Source: Marinilabiliales bacterium
GTDB taxonomy: Bacteria > Bacteroidota > Bacteroidia > Bacteroidales > BM523
Assembly: GCA_002869425.1 (NCBI GenBank)
Contig: PKSZ01000585.1
Span: 1 to 6,819 of the forward strand
DNA length: 6,819 nt
Direction of reading: 5' to 3'
Shown: piece by piece, positions 1-5,331 of the stretch
How the letters are laid out: each line of letters starts with the position of its first letter
Numbering within the stretch: position 1 is the first letter of the stretch
The notes under the pieces: generated by a model
What the model was told of the DNA's origin: nothing
Database searches by the model: none
Seen by the model: the letters and a program-made list of their open reading frames with translations, nothing else
Translations under genes and position numbers: made by a program

Positions 1-120
1 TGTCTGCCAACCAGGTTCAGGTGCTGGATCAAAGTCATCTTCAAAGATCACTTGAGCCGAAAGACCTGAAAATAAAAGCATTAGCAGCAAGGTAAAGCCT
101 AAGAATGTTCTTTTTTTCAT
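1..120 (-). CDS. N-terminus of a secreted protein (partial, runs off left edge)
   Basis: Forty codons are visible from the ATG at 118-120 to the window edge, in one open frame. The protein starts MKKRTFLGFTLLLMLLFSG and continues to LSAQ, a textbook Sec signal peptide: a KKR n-region, a hydrophobic core at residues 6-18, and probable cleavage after SA at residues 21-22. The mature part begins QVIFEDDFDPAPEPGW. An acidic FEDDFD followed by PGW is the usual opening of choice-of-anchor or adhesin-like modules in large Bacteroidota exported proteins, often type IX secretion cargo. That assignment is inference, because only 18 mature residues are seen. The start is supported by an AAGGA Shine-Dalgarno-like motif (126-130, minus strand) and a promoter-like box upstream. 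It is separated from trxB by a terminator, so it is probably its own transcription unit. Confidence 0.8.
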   Translation of the reverse strand, partial: MKKRTFLGFTLLLMLLFSGLSAQVIFEDDFDPAPEPGWQT

Positions 121-148
121 TTTTTTCCTTTTATAATTATTACCGTTT

Positions 149-156
149 CAAAATTA
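149..156 (-). promoter_or_regulatory. Bacteroidota-type -7 box for the exported protein
   Basis: The minus strand reads TAATTTTG here, a full match to the Bacteroidota -7 consensus TAnnTTTG, 28 bases upstream of the ATG at 120. No clear TTG-type -33 element is seen 17-21 bases further upstream, so this is a candidate only. The rest of 157-266 is AT-rich and shows nothing else recognisable. Confidence 0.5.
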
Positions 157-266
157 TGTAAAAACACGCTACTTTTTGATTTGAAAATTATGTTTCGTAG
201 CAAAATAAATAAATATCCAAACCAGATAAAAGATGAAAAATATAGTTGAATGGTTGCAGGTAAAAC

Positions 267-303
267 AAAAAAAAGCCGCTATAATTAAATAGCAGCCTTT
301 TCA
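267..303 (-). terminator. Intrinsic terminator of trxB
   Basis: On the minus strand an 8-bp stem GCTGCTAT/ATAGCGGC (289-296 with 275-282, one G-U pair) encloses a 6-base loop. A run of eight T follows (267-274). It lies 20-50 bases after the trxB stop codon. On the plus strand only a weak TTTT follows the stem, so it should act mainly in the minus direction, insulating the exported-protein gene from trxB. Confidence 0.85.
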
Positions 304-322
304 TATATTGGCAAATATTATT

Positions 323-1318
323 CTATTCCTGTTCTCCGAGGTATTTTTCTGCGTCCAAAGCAGCCATACAACCTGATCCAGCTGCTGTAATCGCCTGACG
401 ATAATGGTTATCCTGAACATCACCACAAGCAAAAACACCTTCCACATTGGTTTTTGATGTTCCCGGAATTGTATTTATATAACCTGTTTCGTCCATTTCA
501 ATGAATTCCTTAAAGATATCTGAATTTGGTTTATGGCCAATAGCGACAAAAAAGCCATCAACATCAATCTTCACTTCTTTATTCTCTTTATTATTTTGAA
601 GTAAAACACCATTTACTCCGCTATCATCACCTAAAACTTCTTTTGTAACATGCTCATATAAAACTTTGAGATTTTCAGTACGATCAACCCTAGCCTGCAT
701 AGCTTTAGAAGCCCTCATATAATCTTTACGTATAATTAAATATACTTTCTTACATATACCTGCAAGATAAGTGGCTTCTTCTGCAGCTGTATCGCCACCG
801 CCAACTACAGCTACATCTTTTCCTCTATAGAAAAACCCGTCACATGTAGCACAAGCAGAAACTCCTTGGCCCCTGTATTTTTGCTCTGATTCCAGGCCAA
901 GATATTTTGCAGTAGCTCCTGTTGCAATGATTACAGTATCTGCTTCAACAGTTTTATTTCCATCAATAACTACTTTATATGGTTTGGCAGAGAAATCTGC
1001 AGATGTTGCCATACCAAAACGAATATCAGCCCCTATTCGTTCAGCCTGCTTTCTAAAATCCTCCATCATTTCAGGACCCGTGATACCTTCCGGATATCCC
1101 GGAAAATTCTCTACTTCTGTAGTAGTTGTCAATTGACCACCTGGTTCTAATCCCTGATAAACAATCGGGTTAAGGTTTGCTCTGGATGCATAAATAGCTG
1201 CAGTATATCCTGCCGGACCTGATCCAATTATCAAGCAACGTGTTTTTTCCATTTTACCTTCAGGTACAGGTTTTTCATTCGATTCGTCGATATTATCCAT
1301 AGGTTTGAATAAAGCCAT
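323..1318 (-). CDS. trxB: Thioredoxin reductase (NADPH, FAD-dependent)
   Basis: This cytoplasmic flavoenzyme passes electrons from NADPH through FAD and a redox-active disulfide to thioredoxin. The sequence shows the complete low-molecular-weight TrxB layout. An FAD-binding GSGPAG lies at residues 32-37, followed by PGGQL (59-63) and ENFPGYPEG. The active-site CATC is at residues 156-159, followed by DG. The NADPH-binding GGGDTAAEE is at 173-181. The C-terminal FAD motif GVFACGDV starts near 294. The NADPH-phosphate region reads IIRKDYMRASK rather than the HRR of E. coli, a common Bacteroidota variant. At 331 residues it is about 20 longer than usual: the first 22 residues are a charged, probably disordered extension, and family homology begins at Met23 (MEKTRCLII, codon at 1252). 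I keep the ATG at 1318 because a good promoter ends about 30 bases upstream, but Met7 or Met23 are possible. No thioredoxin gene is adjacent. Confidence 0.97.
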   Translation of the reverse strand: MALFKPMDNIDESNEKPVPEGKMEKTRCLIIGSGPAGYTAAIYASRANLNPIVYQGLEPGGQLTTTTEVENFPGYPEGITGPEMMEDFRKQAERIGADIRFGMATSADFSAKPYKVVIDGNKTVEADTVIIATGATAKYLGLESEQKYRGQGVSACATCDGFFYRGKDVAVVGGGDTAAEEATYLAGICKKVYLIIRKDYMRASKAMQARVDRTENLKVLYEHVTKEVLGDDSGVNGVLLQNNKENKEVKIDVDGFFVAIGHKPNSDIFKEFIEMDETGYINTIPGTSKTNVEGVFACGDVQDNHYRQAITAAGSGCMAALDAEKYLGEQE

Positions 1319-1348
1319 TACAATAAAATTTTAAGTTTATTACGGATA

Positions 1349-1377
1349 CAAAATTATGCATTTTTTTAAAAACGAAA
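1349..1377 (-). promoter_or_regulatory. trxB promoter
   Basis: The minus strand has TAATTTTG at 1349-1356, a full match to the -7 consensus TAnnTTTG, and a weak TTTC in the -33 position (1374-1377, 17-base spacer). Transcription would start near 1342 and leave a leader of roughly 25 bases before the ATG at 1318. Two ATGCATTT repeats (plus-strand reading, 1356-1363 and 1377-1384) frame the spacer, 21 bases apart. The promoter suggests trxB is transcribed independently of the receptor operon, although no clear terminator separates them. Confidence 0.6.
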
Positions 1378-1420
1378 TGCATTTAAAAGAATTTAACATT
1401 TAATTATCTATAAATATACA

Positions 1421-2314
1421 TTATTCGATCTGAATTATCTTCTGAAAAACGGCATAGCCACCCCACACACCAATTGCTCCACCTTGAATATTTGTATATA
1501 CAGAAGAAGGAGAGGCAAAAGGATTTCCATCACTTGTATTCTGAACTTCAATAGTACGCCAAAACTCGTAGTGCTCTGCATCGATACTACAAAATTTAAA
1601 AATTACAGTTTCCCCACGCACAAATGCCCATCTGGGGATATCGCCAAGTTTCTCTTTTTCCTCATCCCGTTGTTTTTGAGTTAAGTTTGGGTTCCATCCC
1701 CTATAAACAGGATATTCGATAAACTCACCATTTACATTTTTATCGTCTGAAACAGACGCCATAGGATGAACAAAAACACTATCCTTGCCTAATGTTTTGC
1801 TAAAAATCCGATAATAATTTCCCAGTGTATCCGGATCCGTAAAATAAAACCAAAGATAACCTGCACTATCAACCTCCAGGTCTGTTTCCTCCTTGAAGGC
1901 GAGACTATCAAGTTCCACAATTTGAGGGATGGTTGTTGTAGCTGTATACACTTCATTATCATAAAAAACCTCCAAGGAATATGATTTTCCCGGCTCTCCA
2001 ATAATGCTATTGCCAATATATTTATAAAATGGCATCTGATAAAAATCCAAAACAAAACTTAGTGTATCATTAGTGGTTCCATCAGAAACCACTACTGTAG
2101 CATCAAAAACGCCCATCTCAAAAATAGTAGATGAATCTACGGGCTCAAAATAAGGAGCACTTTTGGTAATAATTACGCTGGCATATTCTCCACTTTCGAT
2201 CTTGCCTTCGATCACGATTTTTCTATCAACTTCAGGAATCTTCAAGTCGATATCCTTTGTACAGGAGAGCATTGCACCAACTATGAATAACAATATGATT
2301 GGTTTATATTTCAT
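1421..2314 (-). CDS. DUF4249 family outer-membrane lipoprotein
   Basis: This is a lipoprotein of 297 residues whose biochemical role is unknown. A short signal peptide (MKYKPIILLFIVGAMLSC) ends in a lipobox with the lipidated cysteine at residue 18. The following TKDID contains Lys-Asp-rich residues of the kind that favour surface export of Bacteroidota lipoproteins; this is inference. The region DLKIPEVDRKIVIEGKIESG, followed by ASVIITKSAPYF, is the characteristic start of the DUF4249 family. The C-terminal GGAIGVWGGYAVF also fits that family, and the length is normal for it. The ATG overlaps the stop of the upstream receptor gene (ATGA, 2311-2314), so the two are translationally coupled. 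DUF4249 genes commonly follow TonB-dependent receptors of this kind. A partner role at the receptor's extracellular face, analogous to but unrelated to SusD, is a reasonable inference. No Shine-Dalgarno is needed or evident. Confidence 0.9.
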   Translation of the reverse strand: MKYKPIILLFIVGAMLSCTKDIDLKIPEVDRKIVIEGKIESGEYASVIITKSAPYFEPVDSSTIFEMGVFDATVVVSDGTTNDTLSFVLDFYQMPFYKYIGNSIIGEPGKSYSLEVFYDNEVYTATTTIPQIVELDSLAFKEETDLEVDSAGYLWFYFTDPDTLGNYYRIFSKTLGKDSVFVHPMASVSDDKNVNGEFIEYPVYRGWNPNLTQKQRDEEKEKLGDIPRWAFVRGETVIFKFCSIDAEHYEFWRTIEVQNTSDGNPFASPSSVYTNIQGGAIGVWGGYAVFQKIIQIE

Positions 2315-4692
2315 TCAAAATCGATATTTAAGGAAATTGAAGGTAATATTGGAAATAAAGAAACCTGTTTAGCAGTTGTTGTGAGGGTTCCGGATTGAAT
2401 ATCTCCATCATTATCAAAATAGATAAAGTAAGGATTTTTTCGATTGTAAACATTGTAAACAGATAGATTCCAACTGGTTCTATATCTTTTATTCAACTCT
2501 TTCTGTTTCTTATGATTTTGGTATGTAACGGACAAATCTAATCGGTGATAATCGGGCATCCTGAATGAATTTCTAGCACCATACTCATTGACAATACGCC
2601 CATCAATTATATATCTGGCAACAGGCAGAGTTATAGCATTTCCGGTAGCATAAACAAAAACAACTGCAAAAGTCCACTTTTCATTATATTTATAATTGGT
2701 TGTTATGGACAAATCATGCCTGCGATCGTACTTTGCAGGAAAAGGTTCTCCAAAATCAATATCATCAAAATATCTCGTTGTTTTGGACAATGTATACCCA
2801 ATCCAGCCTGTTAACGGTCCTTTATTCTTCTTTAAAAACAACTCAATACCATAAGCATCTCCTTCTCCAAAGACAAAATAGTTATCGCTATTATCGCCAA
2901 CATTATCGGCGGGTGTGTAACCGTTTTTGTATTCAATCTGATTGATAAAAGTCTTATAATAAACTTCAACCGAAGTTTCATACATGTTTTCTTTCAGATT
3001 CTTAAAATATCCCGCTGAATATTGATAACCTTCCTGTGGTTTAACTTTTTCGGAACTAGGAATCCAAAGATCAGTTGGCATACTTCCGGAAGACAATGTT
3101 GCAAGATGAATGTACTGGTAGTTTTTGGTAAAAGATGCCTTCAAAGAGCTAGACTTATTTAAAATATACCTTGAAGAAATACGAGGTTCGATATGCTTAT
3201 AATCAGCTACAGTTTCCCATGGATCATAAAAAACAGTATCAATTGTTCGACCAAATTCAGCTTTAACATATCTTTCAAAAGGGCCTACCTGTTGAAAATA
3301 TGTACCCCGCAAACCATAATTCACAGACCATCTTTCAGTCAAATCGAATTCATCATTCAAATAAATAGCACAATCATTGGCATATTGCCTCACCACGCCC
3401 TTGCTATCGTATGATGTTTGCCCCAACCTTCCTGAAACGCTACTCGGCTCAAAAATGTGATAAATATATGATACCCCAAATCGAACCTTATGACGAATTG
3501 TAGGAATGTATGTAAAATCAAATTTCCCAGTATAATCTTCAATTGATGAATACAAGCCAAATTCGAAATCATTCTGCTCCATTTTCATTTCAAAGTCGTA
3601 TTTACTATATACAGTAGTGAAATTCATAAATAACTTATCGCCAAACAAATGATTCCATCTAAAAGAGCTTGTTATATTTCCCCATGGAATAGATACTGTA
3701 AAATCGTCATCGGGTGTTTTATAAGTAAAAACATCTTTACCAAGATATGCACTAAGATAAATCCTGTCTTTATCTGAAAAGCGATAATTCGCTTTTGCAT
3801 TTATATCATAAAAATAATAGCCAGTACCTGCAAAATCTTTAGTTCGTTCGAATTTGGGCAAAAAAGGTTTTATGAGAACATCTGCATAGGTACGGCGACC
3901 AGTTATCATAAAAGAACCTTTATCTTTAACAATAGGCCCCTGCGCTGTAAGATGTGAAGAAATCAAGCCCAAGCTACCATTTAAGTCATACTCGCGCATA
4001 TTACCCTCTTTCATTGTAATATCCAAAACAGAAGATAACCGTCCACCATAATAAGCAGGCATCCCCCCCTTAATCAAATTGATATCCTTAACAGCATCAG
4101 CATTAAAAACCGAGAAAAAACCAAATAAATGAGATGCGTTATAAACCACAGCTTCATCCAAAATAACCAAATTCTGATCAGGGCCACCTCCTCGCACATA
4201 AAACCCGGCACTTCCTTCTGTTGCTGATTGAACACCCGGTAAAAGCTGTATAGACTTCACCACATCGGCTTCACCCATAAAAGTTGGTAGTTCCTTAATG
4301 GTTTTCGCTTCAAGTTTAACCATCCCTATATTATCCCTGACATTTTTATCCGATTTTTTAGCTGAAATAACAACTTCATCCTTAGTAAAAGCCATTGTTT
4401 CCAAATAATAATTTCTTTTTATGCTTTTGCTTAATTTTACGTGATCGGTGATTGTTTTGTAACCTAAGAATGAAATCAGCACTTCATATTCGCCCTGGGG
4501 TACTGTTATTGAATAAAACCCATAAGTGTTTGTAATTGTACCTGAACCCTGTCCTTCTACATAAATACTAGCACCAACCAACTCTTCTCCAGTTGATTTC
4601 TCACGCACATAACCACTTAGCGTAACCTTCTGTCCGCTAGCCTCCAGAAAAAAAGAAAGCAGAACCAACAATATGGTAAAACGAGTATTCAT
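2311..4692 (-). CDS. TonB-dependent outer-membrane receptor with carboxypeptidase-like N-terminal domain
   Basis: A 793-residue outer-membrane beta-barrel importer energised by TonB; its substrate cannot be read from the sequence. The signal peptide MNTRFTILLVLLSFFLEASG is probably cleaved before Gln21. Residues 23-98 form a carboxypeptidase-D regulatory-like domain (SGYVREKSTGEELVGASIYV, then TNTYGFYSITVPQGEYEV and FLGYK). A plug domain covers about 120-235, with LPGVQSATEG (151-160), YVRGGGPDQN (165-174), LDEAVVYN and GGRLSSVLDI. The remainder is a barrel rich in alternating aromatic strands, ending SISLNIDFE. This plug subtype is typical of receptors paired with DUF4249. The frame is open back to a TTG at 4731, but the ATG at 4692 places the signal peptide at the N-terminus and is preferred. 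It is the first gene of a two-gene operon, with a 4-base overlap into the DUF4249 gene. Confidence 0.94.
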   Translation of the reverse strand: MNTRFTILLVLLSFFLEASGQKVTLSGYVREKSTGEELVGASIYVEGQGSGTITNTYGFYSITVPQGEYEVLISFLGYKTITDHVKLSKSIKRNYYLETMAFTKDEVVISAKKSDKNVRDNIGMVKLEAKTIKELPTFMGEADVVKSIQLLPGVQSATEGSAGFYVRGGGPDQNLVILDEAVVYNASHLFGFFSVFNADAVKDINLIKGGMPAYYGGRLSSVLDITMKEGNMREYDLNGSLGLISSHLTAQGPIVKDKGSFMITGRRTYADVLIKPFLPKFERTKDFAGTGYYFYDINAKANYRFSDKDRIYLSAYLGKDVFTYKTPDDDFTVSIPWGNITSSFRWNHLFGDKLFMNFTTVYSKYDFEMKMEQNDFEFGLYSSIEDYTGKFDFTYIPTIRHKVRFGVSYIYHIFEPSSVSGRLGQTSYDSKGVVRQYANDCAIYLNDEFDLTERWSVNYGLRGTYFQQVGPFERYVKAEFGRTIDTVFYDPWETVADYKHIEPRISSRYILNKSSSLKASFTKNYQYIHLATLSSGSMPTDLWIPSSEKVKPQEGYQYSAGYFKNLKENMYETSVEVYYKTFINQIEYKNGYTPADNVGDNSDNYFVFGEGDAYGIELFLKKNKGPLTGWIGYTLSKTTRYFDDIDFGEPFPAKYDRRHDLSITTNYKYNEKWTFAVVFVYATGNAITLPVARYIIDGRIVNEYGARNSFRMPDYHRLDLSVTYQNHKKQKELNKRYRTSWNLSVYNVYNRKNPYFIYFDNDGDIQSGTLTTTAKQVSLFPILPSISLNIDFE

Positions 4693-4745
4693 AAGTTTGT
4701 GAAAAATATTAAAATTTACATAGGGAAACAAATTATTTTACGATA

Positions 4746-4753
4746 CAAAAGTC
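4746..4753 (-). promoter_or_regulatory. Candidate -7 box of the receptor operon
   Basis: The minus strand reads GACTTTTG, one mismatch from TAnnTTTG, about 54 bases upstream of the ATG at 4692. The matching -33 region would fall within the 19-bp inverted repeat at 4771-4789. No better box is visible between here and the start codon. A near match, TAATTTG, at 4730-4736 is one base short of the consensus. Confidence 0.3.
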
Positions 4754-4770
4754 AGGATTATTTTCCTTAA

Positions 4771-4789
4771 AAGTATTTCTAAAATACTT
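4771..4789. repeat. Perfect 8-bp inverted repeat between divergent promoters
   Basis: AAGTATTT (4771-4778) and AAATACTT (4782-4789) are exact reverse complements separated by CTA. The element sits between the receptor operon (minus) and the tRNA unit (plus), overlapping the expected -33 region of both candidate promoters. It has no G+C-rich core and no following T run, so it looks more like a protein-binding site than a terminator. The regulator is unknown. Confidence 0.5.
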
Positions 4790-4801
4790 GTTTAAAATTT
4801 C

Positions 4802-4809
4802 TATATTTG
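4802..4809 (+). promoter_or_regulatory. -7 box of the tRNA unit
   Basis: TATATTTG matches TAnnTTTG exactly. Transcription would begin about 7 bases downstream, near 4816, which is the first base of the tRNA-like structure. A -33 element is unclear: a TTG at 4788-4790 is too close and a TTTC at 4776-4779 is 22 bases away. No equally good box is visible just before the intact tRNA; GAATTTTG at 4945-4952 has one mismatch. This promoter may therefore drive both. Confidence 0.5.
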
Positions 4810-4815
4810 TAATCG

Positions 4816-4891
4816 AATTCGGAATTTAGCGCAGTCTGGTTAGCGTACCTGTCTGCATACAGGCAGGCTCGTCTGGGGGGCGTGCCGAGTT
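4816..4891 (+). pseudogene. Degenerate tRNA-Pro-like sequence with an inserted palindrome and no T arm
   Basis: From 4819 to 4848 it matches the intact tRNA-Pro (4987-5016) at 25 of 30 positions. The D arm GCGC/GCGT is complete (4829-4832 and 4843-4846), with GG in its loop. At 4848-4867 a 20-nt palindrome interrupts the tRNA exactly between the D arm and the anticodon arm. The anticodon arm resumes at 4868-4884, with loop CTGGGGG and anticodon GGG at 4875-4877, but its stem has one T-T mismatch and a T-G pair. No T arm and no partner for the usual acceptor CGGAATT follow. Instead CCGAGTT (4885-4891) can pair with AATTCGG (4816-4822) over 7 bp with one wobble. It is most simply a decayed tRNA copy; a retained tRNA-like RNA is an alternative. 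It is not expected to work as a normal tRNA. Confidence 0.65.
4848..4867. repeat. 20-nt REP-like palindrome inside the tRNA-like sequence
   Basis: CCTGTCTG and CAGGCAGG form an 8-bp stem (one U-G pair) around a CATA loop. Its G+C content contrasts with the AT-rich surroundings. CCTGYCTG/CAGGCAGG palindromes resemble dispersed intergenic palindromes I recall from Bacteroidota genomes. That link is from memory and only one copy is present in this window. Confidence 0.55.
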
Positions 4892-4925
4892 TTGGAAAAA
4901 TGTTCTTTTAAAATACTAAAAACAA

Positions 4926-4977
4926 AACAGTTATAAATTCGAGAGAATTTTGGTGCAAGAAATTTGCAAAAACTGTT
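4926..4977 (+). other. Possible three-way-junction RNA in the spacer before tRNA-Pro
   Basis: An outer 7-bp stem AACAGTT/AACTGTT (4926-4932 with 4971-4977) encloses two hairpins. The first is AAATTC-GAGA-GAATTT (4935-4950) and the second is TGCAA-GAAAT-TTGCA (4954-4968). Only short linkers of 2-3 bases remain. All stems are exact, but mostly A-U and therefore weak, so chance folding of AT-rich sequence is possible. It lies 10 bases before the intact tRNA and would be in the same transcript. No coding potential is seen in 4892-4987. Confidence 0.3.
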
Positions 4978-4987
4978 GAAAACTTAT

Positions 4988-5062
4988 CGGGCTATGGCGC
5001 AGTCAGGTTAGCGTACTGGTCTGGGGGACCAGGGGTCGTGAGTTCAAATCTCACTAGCCCGA
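4988..5062 (+). tRNA. tRNA-Pro (anticodon GGG)
   Basis: A complete 75-nt cloverleaf. The acceptor is CGGGCTA/TAGCCCG (4988-4994 with 5055-5061). The D arm is GCGC/GCGT with loop AGTCAGGTTA. The anticodon stem CTGGT/ACCAG encloses CTGGGGG, giving anticodon GGG at 5023-5025, which reads CCC and CCU proline codons. The variable loop is GGGTC. The T arm is GTGAG/CTCAC with loop TTCAAAT, and the discriminator base is A5062. The 3' CCA is not encoded and must be added after transcription. Every stem is fully paired apart from one G-U in the D stem. An intrinsic terminator follows after 7 bases. Confidence 0.97.
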
Positions 5063-5069
5063 CCTTGTA

Positions 5070-5107
5070 AAAGCTTCGTAATCACAATATTACGGAGCTT
5101 TCTTTTT
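5070..5107 (+). terminator. Intrinsic terminator of the tRNA-Pro unit
   Basis: A 13-bp stem AAAGCTTCGTAAT/ATTACGGAGCTTT (5070-5082 with 5089-5101, one T-G pair) encloses loop CACAAT, and CTTTTT follows. It ends the plus-strand tRNA transcript before it can run into the oppositely oriented gene at 5332. Confidence 0.9.
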
Positions 5108-5331
5108 ATGCACAAAAATATATTAATAAAAAGAGGTGAATTTGCAATAAATGTGCAAAATCTTTATCAGCTGATTAAACATGCAATAATCTTTTATAGA
5201 TATTGCTTAAGTAGCTTAATTAAAAGCTCACAACATTGAAAAAGATTGAACCGCCAATCAAATGAATGCCAGAAAAAATTAACTGTTAACCTCTGAAATA
5301 CCACATAAGAAGCTTCTTCAATCCACTTCTA
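5108..5331. other. AT-rich intergenic stretch with several short inverted repeats
   Basis: No convincing gene is seen in these 224 bases between two converging transcripts. Visible structures are TTTGCA/TGCAAA (5141-5159), the palindrome ATCAGCTGAT (5166-5175), GCAATA/TATTGC (5183-5206), AGCTT/AAGCT (5213-5228) and the 12-bp palindrome AAGAAGCTTCTT (5307-5318). None has a T run placed to make a clear terminator for the minus-strand gene ending at 5332. Confidence 0.5.

Noticed and set aside
927..1136. Plus-strand ORF of 69 codons inside trxB
   Set aside because: It is an antisense shadow of a strongly conserved gene. The other short ORFs opposite or out of frame with the receptor and the DUF4249 gene (for example at 1484, 1789, 2163, 2700, 3193 and 3390) are rejected for the same reason.
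1421..2314. Calling the lipoprotein a SusD homologue
   Set aside because: It is much shorter than SusD (about 500 residues), lacks TPR-like helices, is predominantly beta in character, and matches DUF4249 sequence features instead.
4693..4731. Upstream TTG start extending the receptor by 13 residues
   Set aside because: It would put MFPYVNFNIFHKL before a complete signal peptide. The ATG at 4692 gives a normal Sec signal at the N-terminus.
4816..4891. An intron-containing tRNA
   Set aside because: The 20-nt insert is far too short for a self-splicing intron, is not in the anticodon loop, and the T arm and 3' acceptor strand are missing.
5108..5239. A 43-codon plus-strand ORF starting at the ATG just after the tRNA terminator
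   Set aside because: It lies directly downstream of a strong terminator, has no promoter or ribosome site, crosses several inverted repeats, and its product (MHKNILIKRGEFAINVQNLY...) shows no recognised motif. Chance opening in AT-rich DNA is likeliest.
5307..5318. AAGAAGCTTCTT palindrome as the terminator of the DUF262-like gene
   Set aside because: It leaves no loop-forming bases and has no T run after it on the minus strand, so it does not fit an intrinsic terminator.
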